A DNA stretch of 64,000 bases from [Phialemoniopsis] sp. UDSM-2020 (lineage: Eukaryota > Ascomycota > Sordariomycetes > Thyridiales > Thyridiaceae), in contig JAEILZ010000002.1 of NCBI GenBank assembly GCA_018873225.1, positions 124,001 through 188,000 on the forward strand, in the 5' to 3' direction. Every line of letters starts with the position of its first letter. Positions within the stretch are counted from its first letter, which is position 1. The position numbers were made by a program, and so were the translations under genes. The notes below the pieces were generated by a model, which was given only the letters and a program-made list of their open reading frames with translations, did not search any database and was not told the origin of the DNA. Below, piece after piece: positions 12,138 through 23,895 of this stretch.

Positions 12138-15100
12138 TCAAGCCGGCACCTGCACAATCTTGAAGCCCTCGGCCACCACCTTGGCAATGTCCTCGTTCTT
12201 GTGCGGCAGCAGGCCCAGCGCAAACGCCACGTCGGCCCACTGCCTCTCCGTGTCGCACCGGCCCAGCCGCGCCGCCAGCTTGTCGGCCAGCTGCCTCGCG
12301 TGCTTGTCCTGTTCCCCCCCCGAGTGTTAGCATCTCTCTCACTTTCTTTTTGATCCCAAGCTTTTCTTGTTGTACGTACCTTTTCCACGAACCCGAGCAA
12401 AAACTTGACGATGCGGCGGAAGCTCTCCTCCTCGAGCGCCTTCTCGGCCGACAGCAGGCTGAACATGTCGACAAAGTGGTTGTACACGGCGTTGTCCTTG
12501 GTCGACAGCTCCGTGAAGAACATGCGCGCCAGGTCCGCGATGCGCTTGTCCTCGTCCTCGAGGCACTTGGCCATCTCGCCCAGCTGGCCCTTGACTTTCA
12601 CCTGGCCCGCCAGGATCAGGAACGTCAGCGTCATGAGGCACGTGCGCTTGACCGACGCGTCGGCGTCGGCGAGCCTCCTGTACAGGAAGTCCGTGTTCTC
12701 GTCGATGAGGTGGTTGAAGCACACGGCCATGTCGCCCAGCGCGATGACGGCGTTGGACCGCACCGTCGCGTCCGTCGACCGCTCCATGATGGTGATGAGC
12801 AGCGGCAGGTTGGCCTCGCAGTACTCGGCCGACACGCACATGAGCTTGGCCAGGCACAGCGTAGCCGCCGCCTGCAGGCCCTTGTCCTTGTACGTCGTGT
12901 TGTTGGCGCAGATCTCGCTGACGAGCGGGCCAAACATGCCGAGGAGCGAGTTGGGCCCGTAGAGCAGCTCGCGTTCCCGGATGTGCTGCATCGCCTCGGT
13001 GAAGTCGTCCTCGGAGGTACCGCCGATCAGGTCGAGCTCGTCGGCCGGCTCCTCCTTCTTGGCGGGCTCCTTGCTCTTGCTGCTCCGCCGGCTCTCTTCC
13101 TCGGCAAGCTTGGCCGCTGCAACAGTCTTCTCCTTCTCTTGCTTCCTGCGCTTGAAGTCAAGCTCGCAAAGCTCGAGGTGCACAATCTGCTTGATGGCGA
13201 CGTGGCCAACGATGAAGAGGAGCTGTGACAGGCCAATAGTGCCGTCCCTGTTCGGGCGGGCGCCCTGCTGCTGGCTGGGACCAAGGACTGTAGTGTTGCC
13301 AGCGGCATCCGTCTCGACAGCCTTGGTCTCGTCCCGAGAGCTGGGCCTAGAAGCTTGGGGAGAAAAGACAATCTTGGTCTTGTGGCGGATGATCTCGGAG
13401 CAGAGCACATCGGGGTGCTTGGAGATGGCGTAGATGGCATTGATGGCCTGTTCGGCAACACCAAACCACTCCTTGCTCTCAGTGGGCACCTCGGTGATGG
13501 CAGCAAGTCTGGCCAGCACGGCGTGATCGTTAGGCAGCCGTGAGAACTTGATCGGCGAGTCCTTGGCTTGCCGACCAGTCGGGTTGATGCGGCGGAGCGC
13601 AACACAGGTGAACTTGGCCAGCTGCAAGTCGCCGCGGCCATGTGGGCCGAGACCAGTCCGCAGCATGGTCTCCATCTCACCCACAGCAATGCCGGGGTCA
13701 GCAGTGGCGAGCATGCCCAGGACAATGATGGCGCCACGTCGCTGCGTCCGGGAGATCTCTCTCTTCTGAATACCGTACACCTGCCACAGCTTGGCGATGA
13801 CAATGTCGGGAATCATGCCGCCCTTCATCATCGTGGCCAGGAGTTGCTCCAGTGACGTGAGCTCGGCCGGCGTGGCACCAAATGTCAGACTGATCATGTT
13901 CCTGGCGATGTAGTTGGCGGCATCGTTCGGGCTGAAAGAGTCGGGTGCCTCAAAGAAGAGGCGTTTGTAGCACTCGATCAGGTGCGTCTGGACGCCCTTG
14001 CCTTCGTCGCTGTTGCCCTTGGTCCAGATCAGCCTGAGCATGCGCCGGATGCCGACCTTGTTCTTCTCAATGTTGTAAGCATCGCCGATCTCAAAGTACT
14101 CCATGGCCTCGATGACCTCGCTCTTGTTCCTGGAACCAAGTAGCTGGCAGATGGTCTCGGTGGCATCGTGAAGAATGTCAATGAACTTGAGGGCCTCCGA
14201 GTAGTACTTCTTGGTAAGCGTAAGCTTGTTGATGGCCTCGGACGTGGCAGCCTCCTCTTGAGCTTTACGGATGACCTCGAGCTTCTCCTCTTCAGTCATC
14301 TGGGAAGGCTGCTTCTTGGGTGACTCGATCTGGGTAGCCTCATCCAACAAGTCGGGATCAACTGTGGTGTTGGCCTTGTCATCGCCGTTCAGATCAGGGG
14401 CACCAGCTGGTGGCTTGAGCGCATTGATCTCCGAGTCGACCTTGTCGAGACGCTCCTGCCAGTCCTTCCTTGACAACTGAGCACCGTGCATGGCCGTGAA
14501 GGGGTGAGTCTTGATCAGGCTGCCAAGCAGCTTGATGGCGTTTCTCCGAACGTTGCTGGACTTGTCTTCCAAGCTTTGATTTGCCAGCTCTGCTGCCTTG
14601 AGCCGGCGCTTGGGAAACTTCATCTCCAAGTCACAGAGTTTGACGTAGACTTGAATAGTCCTGCATCGGCAGTAGGGGTTGATATCGAGGAATCGCTCCT
14701 CGAGAACGCTGAAGAAGGCGTTTAGCTGGGACTTGTGGTCCTCCCCACGCTCGTCCTGCTTGCTCAGATAGGCCACCATGTTGCCGCACACCTCGATCAG
14801 TGCACAACGCAGGGTATATGATTCACTGTCCATCTGCTTGATCAAAGAAGCCACCTGCTTGATGACCAATCTGGGCGCCAGCTCGGAAAGCTTGACTATG
14901 AAGGACGACACAGACTTGGGTCCCTTTGTGTCATTACTGCTGAATTCCTTGCCACTGAGCTCGGCTAGGATGTCGTTGGCTAGCTGCTCGTAGTCGTACT
15001 GCTCGGACAGAATGTGCAGAAACTCAGCCATGGGCTCCGACAGGTGCTCAAAGTAGGTCAGGTTCTGAACAATAGAGATCTGGGCGGCATAGCCGTGGCC

Positions 15101-15956
15101 GTGGTGCTTGACAGCCATGCACAGCACCTTGAAGGTGTGCATCCGGATCGACGTCGACTTCACGCGCTGCTCGCTCTCGAGGATGAGGTATGCGGGCCTC
15201 GTTAGGAGACCAATGAATGTGTCGCGCTCCGACGTGGTCAGGAAGATCTTGCCCAGCTTCAAGCGTAGCACTTTGCACATGGTGTCGAGTGAGGTCTGGA
15301 GCTGTGCAGCAGAATCCCAGTTGCCCTCCTGATCTGCGCCCTTCTTGCCCTTGGGCTTGCCGCGGCCTCGCGCGACGGGCGCGGAGGACGACTTCTCAGC
15401 CGACTTGGTCTCGACGGCGGCGATAGTCCATTGTAGCAGGAAGCCGTAAATCTCAAGCAGCTGCTTGTGGTGTGCGATCAGGTCCTGCTCGTCTGACTCG
15501 AGATCGTGGTGGACGACTTCGGCTTCGGCGGCGAGGCCAGATGTGATGAGATCAAAGACTTTGCTGAGCGCATGGGTCGGGAGGAACGCGGCATATCTAG
15601 ATTGTTTGAAGAATTCAGAAGTTGGTTCTACTAAAGCGGTCAAGTCGAGATGCGATGACAGGGACAGCCACGGATGAAGAATTACAAGAAGACGGAAGGG
15701 GAGCAAGGGAAATGGGAGCGCACTTTAGCAGGAATTGTAATGAGTCGAAATGCGCGGCGCGAGTGATGGCATCTGGATTCTCGGCGACGGCATCGACGAT
15801 GGGGTTCAATACGGGGTTGATGACACCGTTGGTCAGGGCCTCGGGGTCATTCTCGCAGTCGAAAAGCGCAGAGTCGGCTTCGGGTGTGGGAATTGTGGCC
15901 GGGTCGCTCATGTAATGCTTGAGCGCATCGTTGATGTCGAATTGGATGTTGTCCAT
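12138..15956 (-). CDS. cnd1: condensin complex subunit 1 (CND1/YCS4/CAP-D2)
   Basis: HEAT-repeat subunit of condensin, which binds the SMC2-SMC4 heterodimer through the kleisin and compacts mitotic chromosomes. Three exons on the minus strand, 15956-15686, 15630-12380 and 12308-12138, join in frame to 1230 residues, the usual size. The N-terminal exon starts MDNIQFDINDAL. The central part shows HEAT-type helices and conserved stretches such as NPYCRCRTIQVYVKL and SSNVRRNAIKLL. The conserved Cnd1 domain is at roughly 990-1190 (RSNAVIALGDMAVCFN, then the AEKALEEESFRRIVKFLL helix). The 55-nt first intron uses a GTAATT donor, weaker than usual. The gene is divergent from CDC7 across a 700-bp promoter. 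Confidence 0.93.
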
Positions 15957-16239
15957 GGTGGTCGGACTCGACGCGCGCAAACGGCGGCGATGCGTGGCGC
16001 AACAGAGGGAAGGGATATCACAAAGAGGTGAGCAGAATGATTGATTAGAAAATTCAGGTAAGTAAAAAAATGTACCTGGCAGCACTTGCGCCTGTACAAG
16101 CCAAGCAACTCTCGAGAACCGTTGATGGCGATGTATACGGTATGGTTTGGTGATGAAGAGGTTGTTCTGGTGTTGACTTCCCAAGTCACCCCGGACCCTG
16201 GCAACGATTTGTTTTTGTTTTCTTTACTGCCTGTTTTGG

Positions 16240-16245
16240 ACGCGT
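16240..16245. promoter_or_regulatory. MluI cell-cycle box-like site ACGCGT
   Basis: ACGCGT is the core MCB element bound by MBF, which drives G1/S genes in yeasts. Its place between CDC7 and a condensin subunit fits cell-cycle control. Binding is inferred from the motif only. Confidence 0.45.
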
Positions 16246-16257
16246 GCCCCTCATAAG

Positions 16258-16287
16258 CCCGCCAATTCCACCGCTCGATTTGGCGGG
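16258..16287. promoter_or_regulatory. inverted repeat CCCGCCAA / TTGGCGGG
   Basis: Two perfect 8-bp arms at 16258-16265 and 16280-16287 are separated by 14 nt. The right arm reads TTTGGCGGG with its flanking T, which resembles an E2F/MBF-type TTTSGCGS site; the left arm overlaps a CCAAT-like GCCAAT. A candidate paired binding site for the two divergent genes. Confidence 0.45.
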
Positions 16288-16656
16288 TGGACCCAGTGAA
16301 AATGGCGACTCGGGCACTACAGGCGCGTCACTCTAACTACGTAGCGAAGACTAGGTACTATTGTTCAGATTGATTGATTGATCCCTGCAAAACCACACAC
16401 CGGGACACAAGGTACACACACCACACCACTACACCCCTCCTCACCTTATTACCACCAACCATAGCACGAGACTACACGAGCTCCGAAGAACGAGCAAGAT
16501 CGAGAGGGTTTTCAATCCTGCTTTGCTGTTTAATTCATCTTTGCATCAGATCTTATACCATTGGAGATCCACGGCTAGGGCTTGTACATCTACTCTCCCA
16601 AACATCTTTCTGTCTCTTGCTGCACTGTTACCGCGACCTGTCCGTGACTGGTTACA

Positions 16657-18194
16657 ATGGCAGCTGCCGTCACACGCCGGCGTCGTGCCGAGTCCTTCGA
16701 TATCCACGAGGATGTACCCTCAACAGAGGAGACGGAAATGCAGACCGACGCCGTGAGGCAAAGTGAAGCATATACCGACGAACAGCAGGCCGACGACGAC
16801 GAGCGGCAGGGGGAGCAGGAGCCAGAGGAAGAGGACGATGCCTCGGACAGCTCCGACGACGACTCGATAGACCACACCGTCCAGAATGATATGGACCAGC
16901 TACAAAACACGTTTCCCGGCTTTCGACAAAAGTACAGGTTGATCAAACGAATTGGTGAAGGTAGGCCACATCCTCTCATGTCCTATCACAACATGTCCAT
17001 GCTGACCAATCCTCTCCAGGCACATTCTCTACCGTCTACAAGGCCCAAGATCTCCAGTATGAGCGCTTTGACAACAGCTGGGACCTCGAGAAGGAGAACG
17101 ACAAGTGGACGCCGCCCCCCATCAAGCGCTTCACCGAGCCCACGCCGCGCTCGCCGTCTCTCGACTCCCGCCACAGCGGCGGGCGTCAGACCTCCCAGCA
17201 GCAGCGACGCAGCAAGCCAAAATATGTTGCCATCAAGAAGATCTACGTGACCTCTTCGCCGCACCGTATCCTCAACGAGCTGGAGCTGCTCCACGACCTG
17301 CGCAACTGCGACTCGGTCTGCCCCCTCATCACCGCCTTCCGCCACACCGACCAGGTCGTCGCCATCCTCCCTTACTTCCGCCACCGTGACTTCCGCGACT
17401 ACTTCCGTAAGATGACCGTACCGGACATGGCCATCTACCTCCGCAGCCTTTTCACCGCCCTGTCCGCCGTCCACGCTCAGGGCATCCTGCACCGCGACAT
17501 CAAGCCTACCAACTTCCTCTACGACCCGGACTCGAAGCGCGGCGTGCTCGTCGATTTCGGCCTCGCCGAGCGCGAAGGGTCCGAGTCCAAGCCCTGCCTC
17601 TGCCACGAGGACGCCGCCCTGCGCAAGGCCAAGCTGCGCGCCGCCTACGTGCCCTCGGCCCCGCACAACGGCTACCCAAAGAACGACACGCGACCTTCCC
17701 GGCGGGCCAACCGCGCCGGCACGCGGGGGTTCCGCGCGCCCGAGGTGCTCTTCAAGTGCACCGAGCAGACGACCAAGATCGACGTCTGGTCCGTCGGCGT
17801 CATCCTGCTGACCATCCTGTCGCGCCGCTTCCCCTTCTTCAACTCGGCCGACGACGTCGAGGCCATGATCGAGATCGCCACTATCTTTGGCTCTCGCCGC
17901 ATGCGCGCCGCGGGCCAGCTGCACGGCTGCATGTTTGACACCACCATCCCGACTATCGGGTCGCAGGGCTTTTCACTGGAGCGCATCATCCTGTGGAGTA
18001 CCTGCCGCATAGACTCTGGCCAGCCCCTTGACGACGAGGAGAAGCTTGCTGTGAGTTTCCTTGAGCGCTGCCTCGACCTGGACCCGGCGCGACGCATCAG
18101 CGCAGAGGAGGCTCTCGAGCATGATTTCCTCAGGGATAAGTCGCTGTCGACTGAGCCCGAGGAGGATGACGAGATGGACATGGTAACAGTGTAG
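16657..18194 (+). CDS. CDC7: cell division cycle kinase CDC7 (DDK catalytic subunit)
   Basis: Serine/threonine kinase that, with its Dbf4-type partner, phosphorylates the MCM helicase to fire replication origins. Exons 16657-16960 and 17020-18194 give 492 residues. After an acidic N-terminus comes the glycine loop GEGTFSTVYKA (about residue 100, split by the 59-nt intron). A family-typical insert rich in Pro, Ser and Arg precedes VAIKK. HRDIKPTNF lies at about 260, DFGLAE at about 280, and another charged insert precedes RAPEVLF at about 341. The inserts between kinase subdomains are diagnostic of the CDC7/Hsk1 family. The C-terminus is a short acidic tail. Confidence 0.93.
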
Positions 18195-18880
18195 GGGTGG
18201 CGAATTAGTGTATTATTAAGATACCTTGGGGGGCCTTCTTTTTCTGGCGTTTGTGTGTTAGGTCTTGATGGTATGAGACGAGACCCATGGCATATGGCGT
18301 TGGTGAGCATCACATGTCGAGACCGACCAGACGGTCGGTCAACCTGCATAGATTCAGTTCAGTCAGTACAAATGAATACACGAAGTATTGATATGATAGC
18401 AGTTCTTCCACGGATCAAATGTGAGATGTGACTCAAAAGTAAATCTCAAGGTGCTCAGAGGACAATTGTGTGCGACTAGCAGAGAATGGGTAGTATGCTC
18501 CATCGCATCGACAGTCAAGAGCCCATCTCAGGGTCGAGACAGGCTGATCGAAACTGGAGAATTTCCTGAAAGATCAGTACCTCAGGTGGCAGAGCATGCA
18601 AACACGGCAGACAAGCAGCAGATTTGGAGAAAGTGTCTTTTTCCATTCATTGAACTCCCAAAAGAAGCCATTTGTCATGCGATGCGAAAAGCCGTCCCTG
18701 GACCCCGTCCTGTACAACCAGCACGAAAAATCGGTGCCCTTATGAATGTCCGGATGCCTCCTACTGAATTAACGTTTGTTTCGTAAGAGATCAATCCTAT
18801 TCGGCCCTTGTGATCATTGCCTGCCAGAATTTTCCACTCCTTTGCAAAATGAATTCCCGTCAACGCTCCTTGCCTCCTCT
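18195..18880. other. convergent intergenic region
   Basis: Separates the stop of CDC7 (plus) from the stop of RPL28 (minus). An ATG-less 121-codon open frame crosses it, with no recognisable motif; I regard it as chance. Confidence 0.5.
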
Positions 18881-19824
18881 CTATGCGACCAGCTCGATGG
18901 CACCACCGGCCTCGGTGATCTTCTTCTCAGCCAGCTTGCTGACCCATCTCGCGCGGACGACGATGGGGACCTCGGGCAGGCGGCCCTTGCCGAGGACCTT
19001 GGAGTAGCCGAGAGGGAGGAGGTCGAGGACGGGGGCGGTGTCGGTCTTCTTGCCGGCGATGTAGGCGTCGCGGGTCTCAACGGGGACGAGCGACCAGAGC
19101 TAGGAAGCAGTCGAGTTAGCACAATACTCAATAGATCACCATCAATGTTCCGTCTGCCAACTGCCGCGGGGCATGCGTGATCCCTTCCAATTTCGTGAAA
19201 AAAGAGCCATCTCCTTCTGAGCGCAGTCCCTCTAGTTGTGTTGTGCCCAAACACGTTGCCCCGCAGTTGTTGACAGACAGAAAATCTCTTCCTGCCCCGA
19301 TCGAACGTACCTTGTCCAGGTTGATGACGGGCTTCCAGAAGTGGTTTTGTTGCTTGTGGAAGTACCTCATACCAACCTTACCGAAGTAACCGGGATGGTA
19401 CTTGTCCATGTTGGTACGGTGGTGGTGCTGACCACCGGCAAGACCACGACCACCCGGGTGCTTGCGGTGCTTGCCAACACGACCCTTACCGGCGGAGACG
19501 TGTCCGCGGCTGTGAAAGAGACAAAAGTCAGCATTGAGATCCTCGAAAGTGCGCAACGTGATCGTTTCGTTGGTCGAGTCGTCCAGTCCTATCGTTCGAG
19601 AGAGAAGAAGCACTTCGGTATCGTGAGCAGTCTTGCCTAATGCTCCTCTAACCCCCTCCATTCGACCAGAATCACGAATGGCCCAACATTCAATACACCA
19701 CCATCGTGACCCAGACTGGACGACCCGATCGTGACGGACGAGAAATGGCAAATGTGCTTCGAGAAGAGTGACGGGATATCGGTAGAACATACTGCTTGCG
19801 CGTCTTGGAGAATCTGGTAGGCAT
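18881..19824 (-). CDS. RPL28: 60S ribosomal protein uL15 (yeast L28, mammalian L27a)
   Basis: Structural protein of the large ribosomal subunit. Three exons on the minus strand (19824-19793, 19509-19311, 19099-18881) give exactly 149 residues, the length of yeast Rpl28. The N-terminus reads [11 protein letters not shown] and runs into [20 protein letters not shown], with the conserved [20 protein letters not shown] loop after it and a C-terminus ending GAIELVA. The first exon is only 32 nt, and the introns (283 and 211 nt) are the longest pair in the window, common for fungal ribosomal protein genes. I looked for C/D-box snoRNA signatures in both introns and saw none that was convincing. Divergent from CHL1. 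Confidence 0.97.
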
Positions 19825-20309
19825 CTTGACGTTGGCTGGTGATGCTGTTGTCGATGGTTGGGAAAGGTCGTCGGGATCGATTAGTATGGGCGAACTTTTT
19901 TCTCACTAGGATGTTGATAATTTTGAGGGTTGACCAGCCCTAAAGATGTGCGGCACCTGGGCGCTTGCAAAAGTGGAACCCCCACCAGCTGGCGAAGACC
20001 TGAAGCGACGAGAGAAAAACAGAAAAGCGTCAGGTGACTTTTGTTTTGATTGTCCTCCACTTTTTTGCGCCTTCCCGACTGGACGAAACGGGACCCATTC
20101 AAATCAACGTCAGCTAATTCCTGATTGGCTCCAGTCCAGCTGCACATCTCTCGGCATCAAGGCGCACCCTTTGGTCTCTCGTCTCTGAGGCAAAAAGATG
20201 ATGCCAAAATCCTGTTGAAGATATCACATTGATGGAAACAGAGATTCAGAAGCAGACAAGATAGATATGAGAGAGCTGCTCACCCACATCGCCGTCCTTG
20301 ATCCCCAAG
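19825..20309. promoter_or_regulatory. divergent promoter of RPL28 and CHL1
   Basis: 485 bp between the two start codons, with CT/GA-rich stretches and a telobox (listed separately) about 112 bp upstream of the RPL28 start. No coding signal is seen. Confidence 0.5.
19936..19944. promoter_or_regulatory. telobox AGCCCTAAA
   Basis: One AGCCCTAA unit, the Tbf1/telomere-like motif found in ribosomal protein promoters of many fungi, lies 112 bp upstream of the RPL28 start codon. Function is inferred from motif and position. Confidence 0.45.
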
Positions 20310-23255
20310 ATGGCGGGCGAAGGTGACACACCGCCTGATGACGGGGTGGATTTCCATCATCCTTATACGCCCTATGATGTCCAACTTGACTTCATGAAGA
20401 CAGCTTATGGTATCTTGCAACGGGGCGACGGCCAGATAGGCATTCTAGAGAGTCCCACGGGTACGGTAGGTCGTCTTACTGCCACGATTGCGTTCACCAA
20501 GCTTTTGTTTCTTTTTTCGCATCAATCTGAATTTAAATTCTTGTCATTTTATTCCTCATAAACACGATGTTCACCGCAACATCTCTTAAGATGCAGCTCC
20601 TATTGCTTTTGTATGAACATCTCGTCACATTCTAACCTTAAAGTAGGGAAAATCGTTATCTCTCATTTGTTCGGCTTTGACGTGGCTGAGAAACTTCAAA
20701 AGGAGTCAGCTCGAGGTCTCTCTCGGGTCTGCCGCAGAGGAGTTCAAGGATGAGCCGGACTGGATCGTACAGCAGCTCCTGCAGAGAAAGAGAAAAGATC
20801 TGGTCCAAAAATGGGAAGAGCGAGAGGAGCGATTGCGTCGCATCCGCGAAAAAGAGAAGCAGATGGAGATCCGGGTTGCCAAGAAACGCCGGCTGGAAGA
20901 GTCGGGACAGCACCGTAGCGGCCCAAAGACTGTCGACGAAGAGTCTGAATTTCTCGTCGATGACTGGAACGACGACGACACTGTGGATGACAAGGATCCC
21001 TTGTCGCAACTGAGTCGCGAAACCCGAGCATTGCTGAAAGAGATGGGCATGGGCGCCCCAAGCAAGGGGGACGAAGACGAAGACGAGGATGCCGAGGATG
21101 AGATCAAGGTTTCTTCATTGCTTCTACTATGATTGCGGAAGAGAAGCTAACTCTTGTTGTAGATATTCTACACATCGAGAACGCATTCACAGCTGACCCA
21201 GTTTGTGTCCGAGCTGCGCCGGCCGACATTTCCATCATCAATCCCGTCCGCCCCATCAAACCCCAGCGCGTCACCAGAGGCCCAAACAGAGGGAGTGAAA
21301 CACGTCCCTCTTTCATCTCGGCAGCGATTATGCATCAATCCCGGCGTTGCACGACTTAGCTCGGTGTCGGCCATCAACGACCGCTGCGCCGAACTCCAGA
21401 AGCCCAAGTCTAAGAGCAAGTGCGCGTTCCTACCTGGTGCCGAGAAGATCACCCAGACCCATCAATTCCGGGACACTGCGCTCGCAACTCTGCCCGACAT
21501 AGAGGACTTGCATCAGCTGGGCAAGACTCTGCAGGTGTGCCCTTACTACGCGTCACGAACGGCGATCCCTGGCGCAGAGGTGATCACTCTTCCCTATCCT
21601 CTCCTGTTGCAGCAAAGCGCCAGAGATGCTCTTGGTATCAAGTTGGAGGGCAATGTTGTTGTTATCGACGAGGCACACAACATCATGGATGCTGTTGCCA
21701 GTGTGAACGCTGCGGAGGTGCGCCTGACAGAGCTTCGCAGGGCGCGGCAAATGCTTGGGGAATATGTCAGGAGGTTCGGCAAGAAGCTGAAGGGCGAGAA
21801 TAGAGTCATGATTGGGCAACTCGCTAAGGTAGTCGATGCTCTCAGCGAGTGGCTTAACACTGCTGCACAATCAAGGGTTAGTCAACTCCGTTTCTAGGGG
21901 TTTGTCCATATTGCTGACTAGTAACGTAGAGCTCACAAGGGATCGTCAACCCCAACGACTTACTCAAGCACAAGGGAGCCGACCAGATAAACCTCTTTCG
22001 TCTGGTAAGATATGTACAAGAGTCCAAGCTCGCATTCAAAGTGGAAAGCTACGCATCGTACGCCGAGGAGCAAGATAAGGGCGACCAAGCGAAGCCGGCC
22101 TCATCTACTCCAGTCTTGCACACCCTAGTGTCTTTCCTTATTGCTCTCACCAACCTGAGCACGGAAGGCCGCATATTCTACGAGAAGTTGCCCGCACCAT
22201 CAACAGACATCAAGTTGTCATACCTCTTACTCTCACCAACGCACGCCTTCTCATCGATCGCGTCGAGCGCTCGGGCCGTCATCCTTGCCGGCGGAACCAT
22301 GTCCCCCTTTGAGGATTACAAGGCACACTTGTTCCCTACCCTACCGACCAACAAGATCACTACACTCAGCTGCGGACATGTCATACCGCCCTCGAACCTG
22401 TGCGTGTGGACCCTCGCTTCGCCAAGGCCCGGCACTAACTCGGGCCCCGACAGCTTCGAGTTCAGCTTCCAGAGACGAAGCGATGCTGGTATGGTAAGAC
22501 AGCTGGGGATGGCTCTGCTCAACATCTGCGGCATCGTCCCAGACGGGGTCGTCATGTTCTTCCCCAGCTATGGGTATCTGGATGAGGTTGTTTCGATATG
22601 GCAGGGCAAGGACGTCCGCGATAACCAAAAGTCTATCTGGGACCGCCTGCAGGAGAAGAAGGCGGTGTTCCGGGAAAGCAAGGGTGGATCCAGTGACGAG
22701 GTCCTCAACGAGTACAGCAATGCCATCCTGGGCGAAGCAGCCCCTGGCACCAAACGAAATGGAGCGCTGCTGTTGAGCGTGGTTGGAGGCAAGATGAGCG
22801 AGGGCATCAACTTCTCTGACCGCCTCGGCCGCTGCGTGGTCATCGTCGGACTGCCGTATCCAAACATCAACTCGGCAGAGTGGAAAGCGCGCATTGAATA
22901 CATTGAGTCGTCGACCCTCGCCCGGCTTACAGCAGCGCCAGACGCGAGTGAGCAGGATATATCCATACCGAAGATGTCTCGGGATCAGGCTGTCGCGGCA
23001 TCCAAGCAAGCTGCAAGGGACTTTTACGAGAATGCGTGCATGAGAGCCGTAAATCAGAGCATAGGCAGGGCGATCCGACACAGAAACGATTACGCGGCCA
23101 TCGTGCTGGTGGATAGGCGTTTCGGTACGGAGAGAATCAAGGGGAAGCTGCCCGGCTGGATTCGAGGCGGGTTGGTGGCTGGGAGCGAAGAAAAGGGGCT
23201 TCCTGGCCTGATGGGTGCATTGAGCGGGTTCTTTCGCGGCAAGAAAGGGGCTTGA
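20310..23255 (+). CDS. CHL1: ATP-dependent DNA helicase CHL1 (DDX11 family)
   Basis: Superfamily 2 iron-sulphur helicase required for sister-chromatid cohesion and genome stability. Four exons (20310-20465, 20647-21108, 21163-21876, 21930-23255), all phase 0, give 885 residues. The Walker A loop ESPTGTGKS is split by the first intron. After the acidic, Lys-rich insertion typical of CHL1 comes [10 protein letters not shown]. Four cysteines placed as in XPD-type Fe-S domains lie at about residues 263, 281, 293 and 332. The DEAH box is at 375-378 (VVIDEAHN). Motif VI is [14 protein letters not shown] near the C-terminus. Divergent from RPL28. Confidence 0.94.
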
Positions 23256-23895
23256 AGGGACGAGATCAGGGTTTAGGAGGCTGGGCTTTTCACGATGTCA
23301 AGAGTAGTCTGGTCTGTGCTGATCACGATTGGCTGTGAGCATGTATTGATAATTCTGTTGCTACTAGGTTGAATAAAACGCTCACTAGTTGAGTGAATTC
23401 GTCCGATCGATTTGTGAGACGCTTATGCACTCCTAGTTCCGTCTGGACCATGGTTCTAGTGAACGGATCTCGATGACAGACGGCGCGACCAAGTTCAGAC
23501 TGCAGTATAGCTGCAAGGCACACATCCTGTCCGATATGATTGATCCAATTGATAGGCCATTCACGGCAGCTCCCAACTGATGGTTCGTTGACTAGCAGCC
23601 AGGAACAGCGGGACAAACGTCCTCGGCGAAATTAGTACTGCTGAAACCCAGCCACCAGTCCGGACTATCAAACAACCTTCTCATTGTTGTGACCGGAGTC
23701 CCGAGACGGTGGCTGGTCAACGGCCACCACTGTGAGCTGATAGCAAATGGCTAGATGCTCATAAAGCAGGGCACTCCCGGCTGGCAATCTCACATCCGGA
23801 TCTTCAGAGCTCAACCTCGCATTCTTCCTTTTCCACTGCTGAGATCAACTCCTCTTCGAATCCGACGCTGAGAACATCGAGTCTTCTTGACAACA
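23256..23895. other. intergenic region, end of the housekeeping block
   Basis: 640 bp holding the CHL1 3' region and the promoter of the Thr-rich secreted protein. A CATAAAG stretch near 23760 could serve as an AT-rich core promoter. No coding signal is seen. Confidence 0.4.

Larger units (their letters stand above)
15957..16656. promoter_or_regulatory. divergent promoter of condensin subunit 1 and CDC7
   Basis: 700 bp between two divergent start codons. It carries an ACGCGT site, an 8-bp inverted repeat made of TTGGCGGG (each listed separately) and further GCGCG-containing stretches near 16325 and 15970. No coding signal is seen. Confidence 0.6.

Noticed and set aside
12350..13228. Long plus-strand open frame opposite condensin subunit 1
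   Set aside because: Mirror of a GC3-biased coding region; no motif, and the minus frame is clearly condensin.
16986..17924. 312-codon minus frame opposite CDC7
   Set aside because: Low-complexity Val/Gly/Glu translation caused by codon bias of the kinase gene.
18421..18786. 121-codon plus frame after CDC7
   Set aside because: No ATG start, no motif, lies in a convergent 3' region.
19100..19792. snoRNA in RPL28 introns
   Set aside because: Ribosomal protein introns often host snoRNAs, but no properly spaced C and D boxes were found on the sense strand.
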